From the NCBI GenBank assembly GCA_029817715.1, contig JARUPY010000164.1:1554001-1618000 (forward strand): 64,000 nt of DNA, in the 5' to 3' direction. A program made the position numbers and the translations under genes. How positions within the stretch are numbered: the first letter of the stretch is position 1; each line of letters begins with the position of its first letter. Shown here in pieces: positions 26,601 to 36,350 of the stretch. This DNA comes from Melastoma dodecandrum. Taxonomy: Eukaryota > Streptophyta > Magnoliopsida > Myrtales > Melastomataceae. A model generated the notes under the pieces. It did no database searches and was not told where the DNA came from. It was given only the letters and a program-made list of their open reading frames with translations.

Positions 26601-26719
26601 CAACAAACACAGATTGCATACAGTTCAGAAAATGGATTATAACTTTGGCTAGAATTGTCCTTGTCCGATTTAATCAAAATTTGAACCAAAAGATCTAAAA
26701 CTTAATGAGGAGTACGCAT

Positions 26720-27320
26720 GTAAAATTTTATGCAAAACTAACTGTACAATATCTCAAGATCAAGGAACCAAGGTGACTGTCCGGAAAAGCGGAACAGTTT
26801 GCACAGATGGTGTTATTCCTATCATATCTTGGCCCTCGAATGGGCGATCGGAGTGCAAAAGGACTTTTAAAAAAGATAAAAATATGAAGAATGTGTCTGA
26901 AAAATTTCACATGAATCCAACGGTTGGATCGTAAGATATACAAGAATAAAAGGTGAGACCATTTTGTAGACTCTGTCTGACTTCGGCCGGGTAAAGTTCG
27001 GGGAAGAAAAATGGAAAACGTTACATCCACAAAACGCAAAAATGTGAATAATATTTCAAAATTACTGGGATGAAATGAAGAATACATTTACAAAATTCGG
27101 CTATGATCCAATGGTGGGATCTGCCGTTATTACATAAAGAAGATGATTGCAACATTCAGTAGACTTTACTCAGTATACAGTCTGTTCGCGAGATTGTTTC
27201 GTATTATGTTAAAGCATTCAACGGTTAATATATATATATTAATAGAATCGTCTTGTAGTCTAGTTTATCTCTGAAAAATTTGAGCAAGATCCAACGGTTA
27301 GATCTCTCGGAACTTCCTCG
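26720..27320. repeat. About 185-base period repeat, unit 2 copy
   Basis: Counterpart of 9,830-10,430. The ATCCAACGGTTGGATC-type strings keep the same spacing. Confidence 0.55.
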
Positions 27321-28399
27321 GAAACGACATTGCAATAGGCTGTCCCGCTGCGGCCAGCAAAAGTGGCGACCGTTTCGGGGGGAATAACCCGATCCTCGAT
27401 CAACAAAAAATTAAAAAAAAAATATTTCTAAGATCATTTGACCTTTTGGGTTCGAGGTTCGAAAACGTCCGTAACCTCTTCGAAAAAACCATCTTTTGGA
27501 GGCATTCTCGCAGAAAACAATTGAAATACAAGGCCGGGAGATGTCCCGACACTTCCGTGCCACAAATAAACGTAAAATCGACCCCCAAAGCTACTTTGAA
27601 AGCTTTGAGGTCTAAGAGACATATGAAAATACGTTTAGAGAAGAGTTTAAATCATTACGACCTTTTTTTCATCGGGATCTAATACCGGATGAGGGTGGCG
27701 CGCCGGTTGTCCCTTGTCTGTAACTTCGGCCGTCATGATCTTGTCCGAAGGCTCGTTCCTCACCCCATGGTGTGTATGATAGGCCAAAAAAAAGAAAGGG
27801 AACGACATAGTTAGCATATCCAACATGGTAGAAGTATGCTGGAGTTAGCAAAGTGAGAGGAAGTCTCACCGAGGGGTTACTACGCCCCGGGGTGGCCTGA
27901 AGAGGATGAACGACGCTTGGAGGGTGTCGGCTGGTAGACTGGCGGGGAGGTTTTGGCTCGTCAGTATTGGAGAGGGAGAGTCCTTGGTTCCGGTTTCTGT
28001 GTGTACGTCGGGAGGAGTTGGCTTCCGGTTGTATGTGGAGGAATTTGTCTCCGATTCCTTGGAAGGGGAGGTGGAATCTCCGGTTCCCCAGAGGGAGGAT
28101 GAACGTCTAAGAGGAGGGACGTCTACAGGAGCCTCTCTGATTGTCTGAAGAGTTATCGTTTGATTCGATATTATCTGATAGGGGAATGAGAGATTTCTGG
28201 CTGAGAGGATTTTTTTAGAGATCTCTGATAGAGAATCACTGATTTTTTTCGTGTCTCCCAGGGAAAGAAACCAAAATGTGTCTAGGTTTATCGAGACAAA
28301 GAAGGTAAGATATATTATTTAATGGGAAACGAGATATTTTTTTAGGGGGCGATTATTGCGTGTGAAAGTGAGGAATTGGAGGAATTTGGGGTATTACAC

Positions 28400-31159
28400 A
28401 CTTCCATGCAGAGGGAGAACATAAATAAAGAAAAAAACATCCGCACATGCAAATCAACTCTTACAACCAAATGAATGGATAACAGCCATAACGTGCCAAC
28501 CTAGATAAGGAATCGACAGAACGGATGTGGTTCGAATTGAAATTTTAGTTAAACAGAATTTTTAAACAAATGAAAACATCGCAACTTAAAAAATAAAACA
28601 GGGGGGAGAAACAACGAATCACAATATTAAACCGCAGATTCTTACCAATGCATTCATTCAAAGGAAGAGGTGAATCGCTCCCCATCGCAGAGCAAAGCCA
28701 GCATGTCCAAATGAATCAATCTGGTTGATAGCGATAATTACATGGATGAGACAAATAAGAGCCCCAGGAGCACCAGTGTCCAGACATAACTTCCAAGACT
28801 GTCTTCCCCATCACACCATGAGGATCTTAGCCCATCTTTGGGAAATGAATATTTTATGTACCCATTAAACGCATGATATAACACCTCCCCCACCTGTGCA
28901 TCACAAAGATAACAAATATTTCAAGGTCCATCACTCGAACGACGAGTCTGATCTCCTCAGGCTATTCTGGGGGCTTATTTTGTTCATTTCTTGGTAATTC
29001 GCTGAACATAAGCACTCGAAGTAGACCACCATAGCAAACCCTCAAGGGTTCACTTAATCAAGCTACCATCCCTTCTCAGACAACCTACTAACAAATCAAG
29101 TCATATCACCAAACGTTACAATCATAACCTCGATATCCTCTTTAACTGGAAGTCCAAGTATCCAAGGCCATTGTTCCTCGTACATCCCATCTCAGGGATG
29201 CAAACGCAGTCAACAATTAATCTCAGTTAAGAGGGTTGGGCAATCGCCCTGCCCGAACACATTCCGCCAAATCGTAACGGGCAAAAAGGGAAGAAAGCTG
29301 GAAAGCACCTCGTCTCACAGCAACAGGGCTTCTCGAGAGGTGACAGCGTCGGAGACACCCCGTGGGAAAGAACATAAAACATGTGATGTAGAAGTAGTAG
29401 GATTATTTGTGGAGCGACTTGGAATTCCAAAATCGAGGGTTAAAGTTCCATACCAGCAGTCGATGTGCTTTGGAGAAAAAGAAAACATGTCATGAAAAAT
29501 ACGCGATGGTCTTAAATACAGTTTGGTAAAAATATTAAAGGGCCACAATGCCACTGAAACCTATGATTTCTCAGTATTGAACTTTAAAAATTGATTAAAA
29601 ATATATTTTCCAGCATCACATTGTATATTCTTAATGAAGACTGAAATCTCGGATATGGAAGAATATGATAAACAAATAAAAAAAGGTGCCTTTGGTGTCA
29701 TATCTTGTAGTATTTTCAAAAACAAAACTAATGTTCTTTGTTCATCGTTCAGTGACAGAGTTGAAAACGTAAAATCTATTTAAGCATTTCGTAATATTAA
29801 AACTTGTCGTGAAATTATATAACCAACGAAATTACAAGTCGTAACAAAATTTCTTTCATACTGGGCGAGCATTTTTCGAGCAGTTACACTTGTGGGACTG
29901 TAAAATGTAGGTCAAAGGGCACGGATCCTCAGCCAAGTGAAGCAACTGATCATCACAAGAGGGAATTCTCATCCCCTGCTGTCAACTGCCATTGTCATGC
30001 CACACATTGCACCACTATACATGTACGGTCTATTATGTCGGATATAGGATGTGGAACCAGATCATCAAACTTGAACAAACGTCTTAGGTAAAGCGACAAT
30101 AAAAGAAATAAGAAGATGTCATTAATTTACAGGATTCCGGTTTTCAATTATCTCTTCATCTATGGGTTTGGCTCAAACGTTTGATTTCAAACCTTAAAGT
30201 AACTTTGAGGTAAATATGCAATTGCAATCTAGTACTAGACTACGGCTGCCAATTAAGAACCGGCTTTAATCACAAATAAAAAAACCAGTAGGATAAATGG
30301 ACAAAAACAAAATGCAGCAATCGCAAAGTCAAAAAACAAAGTAGGATTTACTGTGGCAAAATCACTAACAATCAGATGAGCAGAAACTATATCACCAAGG
30401 ACCCGAATAGTAGTCTCAAACAAAGAGACCAATTCAGCAATAATGTAGCAAGAACACATCATTTGAGGCAAATGAGTGACTTTTAGTAAAAGCAAACGGT
30501 CTTTCGTACGACAACCAATTTCACTTTCCCGCTGAAACAAAAATGGCATGCCACCACAAGCAGACACAGACAAAGGAAAGTAGGAAATCTAAAGAAAATT
30601 GAGACCGAAGGAGAGCCGGTTTATGCTTTGTTAAAGCCCCCTCCCCCCCGGCCTACACTCTTACATAAATAGAGAAAAATGCATGATGCAGATCAGGTCT
30701 TACAACCAAATGAATGGACATTACAGCCATAATATGCCAACCTAGGTAAGGAAATCAACCGAATTGATGTGGCTCGAATTGAAAATTCAAGTCAACCAGA
30801 ATTGCGACACAATGGAAACACCACAACTAAACAAATAAAACAGAAAAAAGAACCAAATTACTCACAATATTTAACAGCAGATTTTTATCAATCCATTCAA
30901 GGGAAGAGGTGAATCCCTCACGATCGCCAAGCAAAGCCAGCGTGTCCAATGAATCAATCTTGTTTTAGAGGTCAACGTTCCCTCTCCATCCCACAAAAAG
31001 ACCTCCATGCCGGGGACCCAAACATAGTCAGCAATTAATCTCAGTGAAGAGGGTTTTGGCAAAAAAAGGGAAGAAAGCAGGAAAGCACCTCGTCTCACAG
31101 CAACAGGGCTCCTTTCGAGGGGTGACAGCGTCAGAGATACCCGGCGGGGAGGAACAGAG
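28400..31159. repeat. A2 tail and block A3 of unit 2
   Basis: Counterpart of 11,511-14,270, almost identical, in contrast to the diverged insertion to its left. No coding sequence recognised. Confidence 0.75.
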
Positions 31160-32339
31160 ATGGAGTTTATGTTTGTATGAAACAATCGAGATCTATTAAA
31201 TAATTGTAAAAAATATATATTACATTTTTTAAAAAAAGGAAAAGGAAATTTAAACAAAGCGAAGTTGGACTCTGTTTCAAGTGTGTTCCAGAAAGCACCG
31301 CCTTCCCACAATTCCTAACACCTCTGGTTTCTTCTTGGTCGCGATTCTTTCTCAAAACCCATTCGTAAAAATGGATTCCTCCCCCTCACCACATGCGTCC
31401 ACCTCCTCCTCCCCCGCCGCAAGGCCGACCGTGCTTTTGTCGAGCGGAAGGACCGACTTCTCCCAGTCCCCTGCTTTCAGAAACCCTAATCCGTCAAATC
31501 TCCCCCCAAAATTATGATGAGCACAACGGCCGAAATTCCCGCCATTGCTTTCTTGTTTTCCCCCCAAAATGTTGGCCACCGCCCCCTCAACGGCTACCTC
31601 TCTGTCCTTATAACATCACTTGCCATCCCCTCCCACTCCTTCTTCCTTCTCCGATTACTCCCCCTCTACCTTCCGTCTCAATTTCTCCAGCGGGTTTCGT
31701 TTTCCTCCATTGTGATCGGAATTTTGGGTTTCTCATCTCGCACTAGCATTGGCAAACGCTGATTGTGGTGGAATTTTGGGTAAATCTTCTGATTGTGGTG
31801 GTAAACGGTGTTTCTGTCAGAGTTTTTTTTTTTTTTCTCATTTAACGCTGCAAGAATCATGTAAATACGAAACTCAGATGGTTTTTCTTGCTGGTGTTTG
31901 TTTCGTCTTCTTCTACTTCATCTTCTTCTTCTTGTGGGCATTGTGTTCGTGTCCTGTTTCATGGTTTTGTTGATGAAAATTTTGTATGATTTCTGTGTAA
32001 TGGTATGCAGCAGCAGATCGTAATTTTCTTTTCTGTTTTGTGTTTCTTTTTCAATCATGGGGTTATTTTCCTTAATTATAAATTGTATGGAGGGTTGGTG
32101 AAGAACCGATTTGATGCTGTATTATGTCTTTGGATATGTCCTTTCCCATTCAATCTTTTCCACCTCTGCTCACAGTTCTCTTAATCCAGTTTGTCTTCAT
32201 CGGTTCTGGATTTGCTTATAAACTCATAAGGTTTTTCTTTTAAGTGCTTTGCATTCCCGTGGTGGAAATCAAATTTAGCAATCCTGGTTAGCCATTTCAT
32301 TTGTCCGTTTTGCTTAAGAGGCTTGTTGTGACATGACAG
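31160..32339 (+). promoter_or_regulatory. Upstream region and probable leader/intron of RING gene 2
   Basis: Counterpart of 14,271-15,450 with essentially no change, including the CT-rich leader and the acceptor TGACATGACAG ending at 32,339. Near-identity of the regulatory region suggests that both copies could be expressed alike. Confidence 0.45.
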
Positions 32340-32349
32340 GGATATCACG

Positions 32350-32922
32350 ATGACGAGGGAGATGTGTCACTATTATGACATGGAGGCTACCGTTACTATG
32401 TCGTCGGGGAGATCGGTTTTCGCATTCCACGTTACACGATGTCACCAGTCTGCCAGTCTTGATATGTCCGTTGCGGAGCCAAAGACGTATCTAGTCGACT
32501 CATGGCATGAGATGTGTCCCGTTATCCTCTCCCGCCCTGGAGTCGTCGAGTGTGTGCTGGAGGCCTTCCTTTCAGACATAGGCGTGGAGCGCAATTTATT
32601 TCCTTCTATGGTATCCATCATATCGAGTGCCATGTCCACGGTGCCCGGCCCTTGCATTAGTGTGGATGTTACGCTGTACCTCTTCTCCTACGAAGAGCAC
32701 TTTGGCAGGGAGGGTATATCTCCGTCGACTGAGGAATCCGCCGGCCCTTGTTCGATATGTCTTGAAGACATCCATGGTGATCTTGGATCGAACGTGACCG
32801 AGTTGCCGTGCCTCCATGAGTTTCACACCGAATGCATAATTCGGTGGTTGTGTTCAGCGAACACAACCTGTCCTTTGTGTAGACGCCAGGTTGACGTGTC
32901 GAGTGATGAAATGTTTGAATAG
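32350..32922 (+). CDS. Small RING-H2 finger protein, copy 2
   Basis: Same 190-residue product as the gene at 15,461-16,033, with all eight zinc ligands kept (C134, C137, C154, H156, H159, C162, C174, C177). Four base differences are visible: T for G near 32,396, T for C near 32,472, G for C near 32,485 (the N45K change) and A for C near 32,494; the other three are silent. The frame is intact. The predicted role is an E2-binding RING-type ubiquitin ligase. Being one of two nearly identical neighbours, it is a gene-dosage duplicate rather than a diverged paralogue. Confidence 0.85.
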   Translation: MTREMCHYYDMEATVTMSSGRSVFAFHVTRCHQSASLDMSVAEPKTYLVDSWHEMCPVILSRPGVVECVLEAFLSDIGVERNLFPSMVSIISSAMSTVPGPCISVDVTLYLFSYEEHFGREGISPSTEESAGPCSICLEDIHGDLGSNVTELPCLHEFHTECIIRWLCSANTTCPLCRRQVDVSSDEMFE

Positions 32923-33767
32923 ATATGATTCAGAGTATTGTAGGATTAAGTGGCGTAGTGGCCTTCCCCTTTGAGAATTTGAGATCAACGCATGTACAGC
33001 TTACATTCCTTTAATAATAGGCTTTTTTGGATATTATTTTGAAACCGTAGACACGTGATGGAAAACCTTCCTAAAAAACTGCCCATCCACAAAATAAAAG
33101 AAGGATAGGAGGGGCGTAGGTTCACTCCAGGCGCGGAATGCATTCAGATACCATACAAATAGAAGAGTGGAACAATTTAGTGAAAATCAGCCATTGATCC
33201 TCTAACAAGCAGGCATGTAAACTATAATTGTCGGTCCGCAAGAGGTATGTATTGACTCGAAGGAGAATTAAGCACAATGCTGTCCGGAATAGGAGATTAA
33301 TCACAATACAGATCAGAAAATTTATTGACGGTCACAACTCTTGCAAAGGCATATAAAGCCCAACAAACAATCATGGTATATTAGGGAAGCAAATGAGCAA
33401 ATACTACATAAGTTATAAGCTATGCATCCACCCGCTGACCAAGCTACTTTTACAAATTGCAAAAAAACCTTTTCAGCATTTCCTTTCCATAAGGTATTGA
33501 GTGATTTTATGAGTCAAATACATTCATTTTGAAGGGAAGCCCCTAACCAACTTAGATGAGTATACGCTACCTGTACAATCCTAATTCAATGGCATCAGAA
33601 ATGACTTGTACCAAATTGCCATTACAATTTCATGAAACCTCGTCTTTCCAGCTAAATTTCGGATAACTTCACCATTTCTATTTAACTGTCAAATCGCTAT
33701 TACATAATCATCGCATACAAAGAAATGCTATCATGAAATTGAACTTTCCAAATGCTACGTACTTTAT
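32923..33767. other. 3' flank of RING gene 2
   Basis: Counterpart of 16,034-16,877 with one extra base just after the stop. No gene seen. Confidence 0.6.
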
Positions 33768-34593
33768 TAGCCATCGTCGAATGCAATTGAATATTTATAA
33801 TATTTCATCGAATTTCATCAAAATTTGTATTTCAGACAACTCCATTAAAGTTAAAATACTAACTTATATAGATGCAAAGTAATACCACAAAAATTAATAA
33901 AATTTCTATCATGGAAAGAAATATATTTTTAGCACTTGGTTTGAGGTTTCATGGACTTTGTGGACGCGATTCTGCAAATAAGTTTAAATATTTCCTGGCC
34001 GTAATAAGAGATCCAAACAAAGTCTAACGGTAGTCAGCGTAATTAATTTAGCATATGACGTCAGGTCTTTCATCATCTAAACAACAAATCGAAACATCTC
34101 CACAGTTAAGCCTAAGATAAGATAACAAGAACACTGCCCACTCCATGGAGCATAATATTATAATAAACTACAATAGTAGAACCAAGATCATTTGTGGAGC
34201 GACTTAGAATTCCAAATTCGCAGGTTAAAGTCCCCTTCCCCTACCACCAGTTGATGTGATCTGGAGAATCATAAAACAAGACTTGGAACACATGCGATGG
34301 TCAGAAATACCTTTTTCAAAAAATGTTAAAGGGCAAAACGCCATCGTAACTGACGATTTCTTAGTATTAAACCTTTAAAGTCGATCAAAATTAAATTCAA
34401 CAACATCGCATTGTTGCTTCTGAATGGGGATCGGAACCTTAGATATGGTAGAATTTGATAGGCAATGTTAGAATAAAATGAAAAGTACTTTCGTTGTTAA
34501 TCAATACCATGCCGAAGATTCACTTACCCAAATGGCATGCCAACACACATAAAAAAGCAGCATGTGGTAGTAAATCATGTAGTATTTTCAAAT

Positions 34594-34793
34594 GGCCAAA
34601 TTATCAATTCTACCTTGAACTTTGGCCCGTTTTTCCGATCTACCCAGAACTTTTAATAATATCATCAGCTAGCCTCACGTTTGTCCGTTATCTCAAAAAT
34701 AACCTCCGTCCACTCGACCCTCGGACAGAATCTGACGTGGCGAGGACCTGGCCCTTGACGCCGTTTAACCGCCGTCTATCAGCTGACATGGCA
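34594..34793. repeat. Left terminal inverted repeat of the MULE
   Basis: Bases 34,659-34,793 are the reverse complement of 39,666-39,800 with about a dozen mismatches. The outer 65 bases (34,594-34,658) are unique to this side. The inner end is the AGCTGACATGGC string. Confidence 0.9.
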
Positions 34794-34914
34794 AATTGAA
34801 AACCCTAAATAATTTTTCCCATTTGCGATTTCCCAAATTGAAAACCCTAAATTAAATTTTTTTCCCTAAATCGGCCCCAAATCAGACAATCGCACCAAAC
34901 CAGACCAAATTCAC

Positions 34915-35030
34915 CCAAATTCCCCCTCCCCCGCAGCAACCCCCTCCCCCCTCCCCCGTAGCAGCCTCCTCCCCCGTTGCAGTCCCCTCCCCTCGTCGCA
35001 GCCCCCTCCCCCGCCGTATTTTGCAATTTT
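34915..35030. repeat. Subterminal GC-rich minisatellite, left
   Basis: CCCCCTCCCCC and GCAGC pieces alternate with a unit of about 25-30 bases. The complementary pattern (GGGGGAGGGG with GCTGCTGCT) lies at 39,335-39,560 near the other end, so the two arrays form a second, inner inverted repeat. Confidence 0.75.
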
Positions 35031-35157
35031 TGGTCATTGTCGTTGTTCTTAGGGTAGTTATTGACATATAATGTTGTTGTTTTTGTCTGCAGATGTGACA
35101 GTAGGACAGTAGGACAAGCAGACGTGACAGTAGGATAGTAGGACGTTACTAGCAGCA

Positions 35158-35547
35158 ATGTCTAGCAGACGTGACAGTAGGAGAAGCAGCGTCATGGATA
35201 GTTCGAGCTGCATTGAGAAGAACAAGAATGTGAAGTGCTTCTGCGGTCTGGAATGCGTTATCAGGACTGCTCATACAGAAATGAATAATGGGAGAATATT
35301 CTTTGGCTGCTGTAGATACAAGTTTGATGGAGGGTGTAGATTTTTTCTGTGGGTGGATACTCCTAGGTTGATGAAGCAATTTGAGAAAGAAGTAGCCCTT
35401 GCTGAAAATTCGACCCTAGAAGCACGTTTAAGGACAGTGGAGATGCAGTTGGCTAAAGTTGAAGAAAATGTGAAAGATATGAAGTTATTATGTATTATTG
35501 GAATTGTCATATGTGTTGGGATAATTTTATGTGTGTTAGCGAAGTAG
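35158..35547 (+). CDS. GRF zinc-finger, coiled-coil, membrane-anchored protein of the MULE
   Basis: Encodes 129 residues. Residues 27-67 match a GRF-type zinc finger: C27-x-C29, then R36-T37/A38-x-T40, N44-G45-R46-I-F48-F49, C51/C52, and C60 followed by FF-x-W. The GRF module binds single-stranded nucleic acid in other proteins. Residues 70-108 are charged and heptad-like, probably a coiled coil, and 110-127 is a hydrophobic segment that could anchor the protein in a membrane tail-first. A TTGTCTGCAG acceptor just upstream and four AGACGTGACAGTAGGA-like repeats in the leader and first codons suggest a short upstream exon. The frame is unbroken although the transposase opposite is dead. Small GRF proteins are common in plants; its role in the element is unknown. 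Confidence 0.65.
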   Translation: MSSRRDSRRSSVMDSSSCIEKNKNVKCFCGLECVIRTAHTEMNNGRIFFGCCRYKFDGGCRFFLWVDTPRLMKQFEKEVALAENSTLEARLRTVEMQLAKVEENVKDMKLLCIIGIVICVGIILCVLAK

Positions 35548-35639
35548 TTGGAACAATGGAGTTTTTTAGTGTTGTTTATCCAATCAATGTACAAGAACTT
35601 GGACCATGATGTTCCAAACAATATGGAATGTGTCGTTTT

Positions 35640-35940
35640 TTAACATGCTGTTTGAAACAACTTGTTTGAAACATGTCCATGCTTGTTTGCAGATCACAAC
35701 AACCCAAGTTTGACAGTATTGTACGACTACTAATAATGTATAAATTATCAAAAATACCCATGAACTTTGCTTGTTTGAAACTGGTCAATGCACACAATTG
35801 GTCAATGCTTGTTTGAAACTGGCTAAAATTGATTAGAACTTGTTTAAAACATGTCCGTGCTTGTTTGCAGATCACAACAACCTAAGTTAGACAGTTTTTA
35901 AAGACTACAACAAAAGCTAAAATTATCAAAAATACCCTGA
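35640..35940. repeat. Tandem repeat of about 180 bases in the MULE
   Basis: The string TTTGCAGATCACAACAACC and its surroundings (GTTTGAAACATGTCC before, AAATTATCAAAAATACCC after) occur twice, near 35,645-35,760 and 35,815-35,940. It lies between the GRF gene and the end of the transposase gene. Confidence 0.7.
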
Positions 35941-36044
35941 ACTTCTCTCTGTGTATCCGATTAACCCAGTACTGTGTTTGTTTGCAATCCCTCCAATGTA
36001 CACAACATGTCAATGCTTGTTTGAATATTAAAACAACAAGACAT

Positions 36045-36350
36045 AAGCTGAGTTTTACAGACATAACCCAAGTGTTACAAAGAGAACAGAACATTACAGA
36101 CATAAAGACAGACATACAGACAGACATCTGCCTCTTGACATACAGATTACAGACAGGACATTGTGCCAGATTACAGGACATACAGCCAGCCAAATAATAG
36201 TCAGACAGGCAACCAGATTACAGCCTAGGCAGCAAGCCAAGACAGATAACAACCAGACAAGTATAGCCAGCCCAATACAGCAAGCCAAGACAGCCAACTA
36301 CAACCAGCCCAAACAGATTTTAGACAGACAGCCAAGGACAGCCAGCCCAA
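36045..36350. repeat. CAGACA/CAGCC-rich low-complexity tract
   Basis: About 300 bases of imperfect ACAGACA, CAGCCAAG and CAACCAGCC repeats. Open frames through it are low-complexity artefacts. Confidence 0.7.

Larger units (their letters stand above)
20040..28399. mobile_element. 8.4 kb non-coding insertion, unit 2 copy
   Basis: Same edges and internal order as 3,151-11,510. Divergence from unit 1 is uneven. 20,080-24,640, 26,300-26,620 and 27,450-28,150 carry many substitutions (mostly C/T and G/A) and small indels, while 24,900-26,280 and 26,830-27,420 are nearly identical. Frames open in one copy are broken in the other (the frame from 26,052 stops at 26,318 while its partner from 9,160 runs to 9,552), which supports a non-coding character. 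Confidence 0.5.
16878..33767. repeat. Tandem unit 2 of the 16.89 kb repeat
   Basis: Second full copy, same order and orientation as unit 1. Local differences include a duplicated CACTGCCCACTCCATGGAGC segment near 17,211-17,281, a deletion near 22,670 relative to 5,755-5,790, an extra repeat segment near 22,230, and many transitions within 20,080-24,640. The RING gene at 32,350 and the blocks after 28,150 are almost unchanged. The real sequence differences argue that this is a true duplication rather than one sequence assembled twice. Confidence 0.97.

Noticed and set aside
1..33767. Tandem unit as a pure assembly duplication
   Set aside because: Units 1 and 2 differ by real substitutions and indels, clustered inside the insertion, and a third rearranged copy carries a unique MULE. 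An artefact would not show this, though copy number still needs long reads.
34847..35158. Glycine-rich minus-strand frames
   Set aside because: Translation of the GC-rich minisatellite; low complexity.
36094..36297. Cys-rich hydrophobic minus-strand frame
   Set aside because: Product of the CAGACA/CAGCC low-complexity tract.
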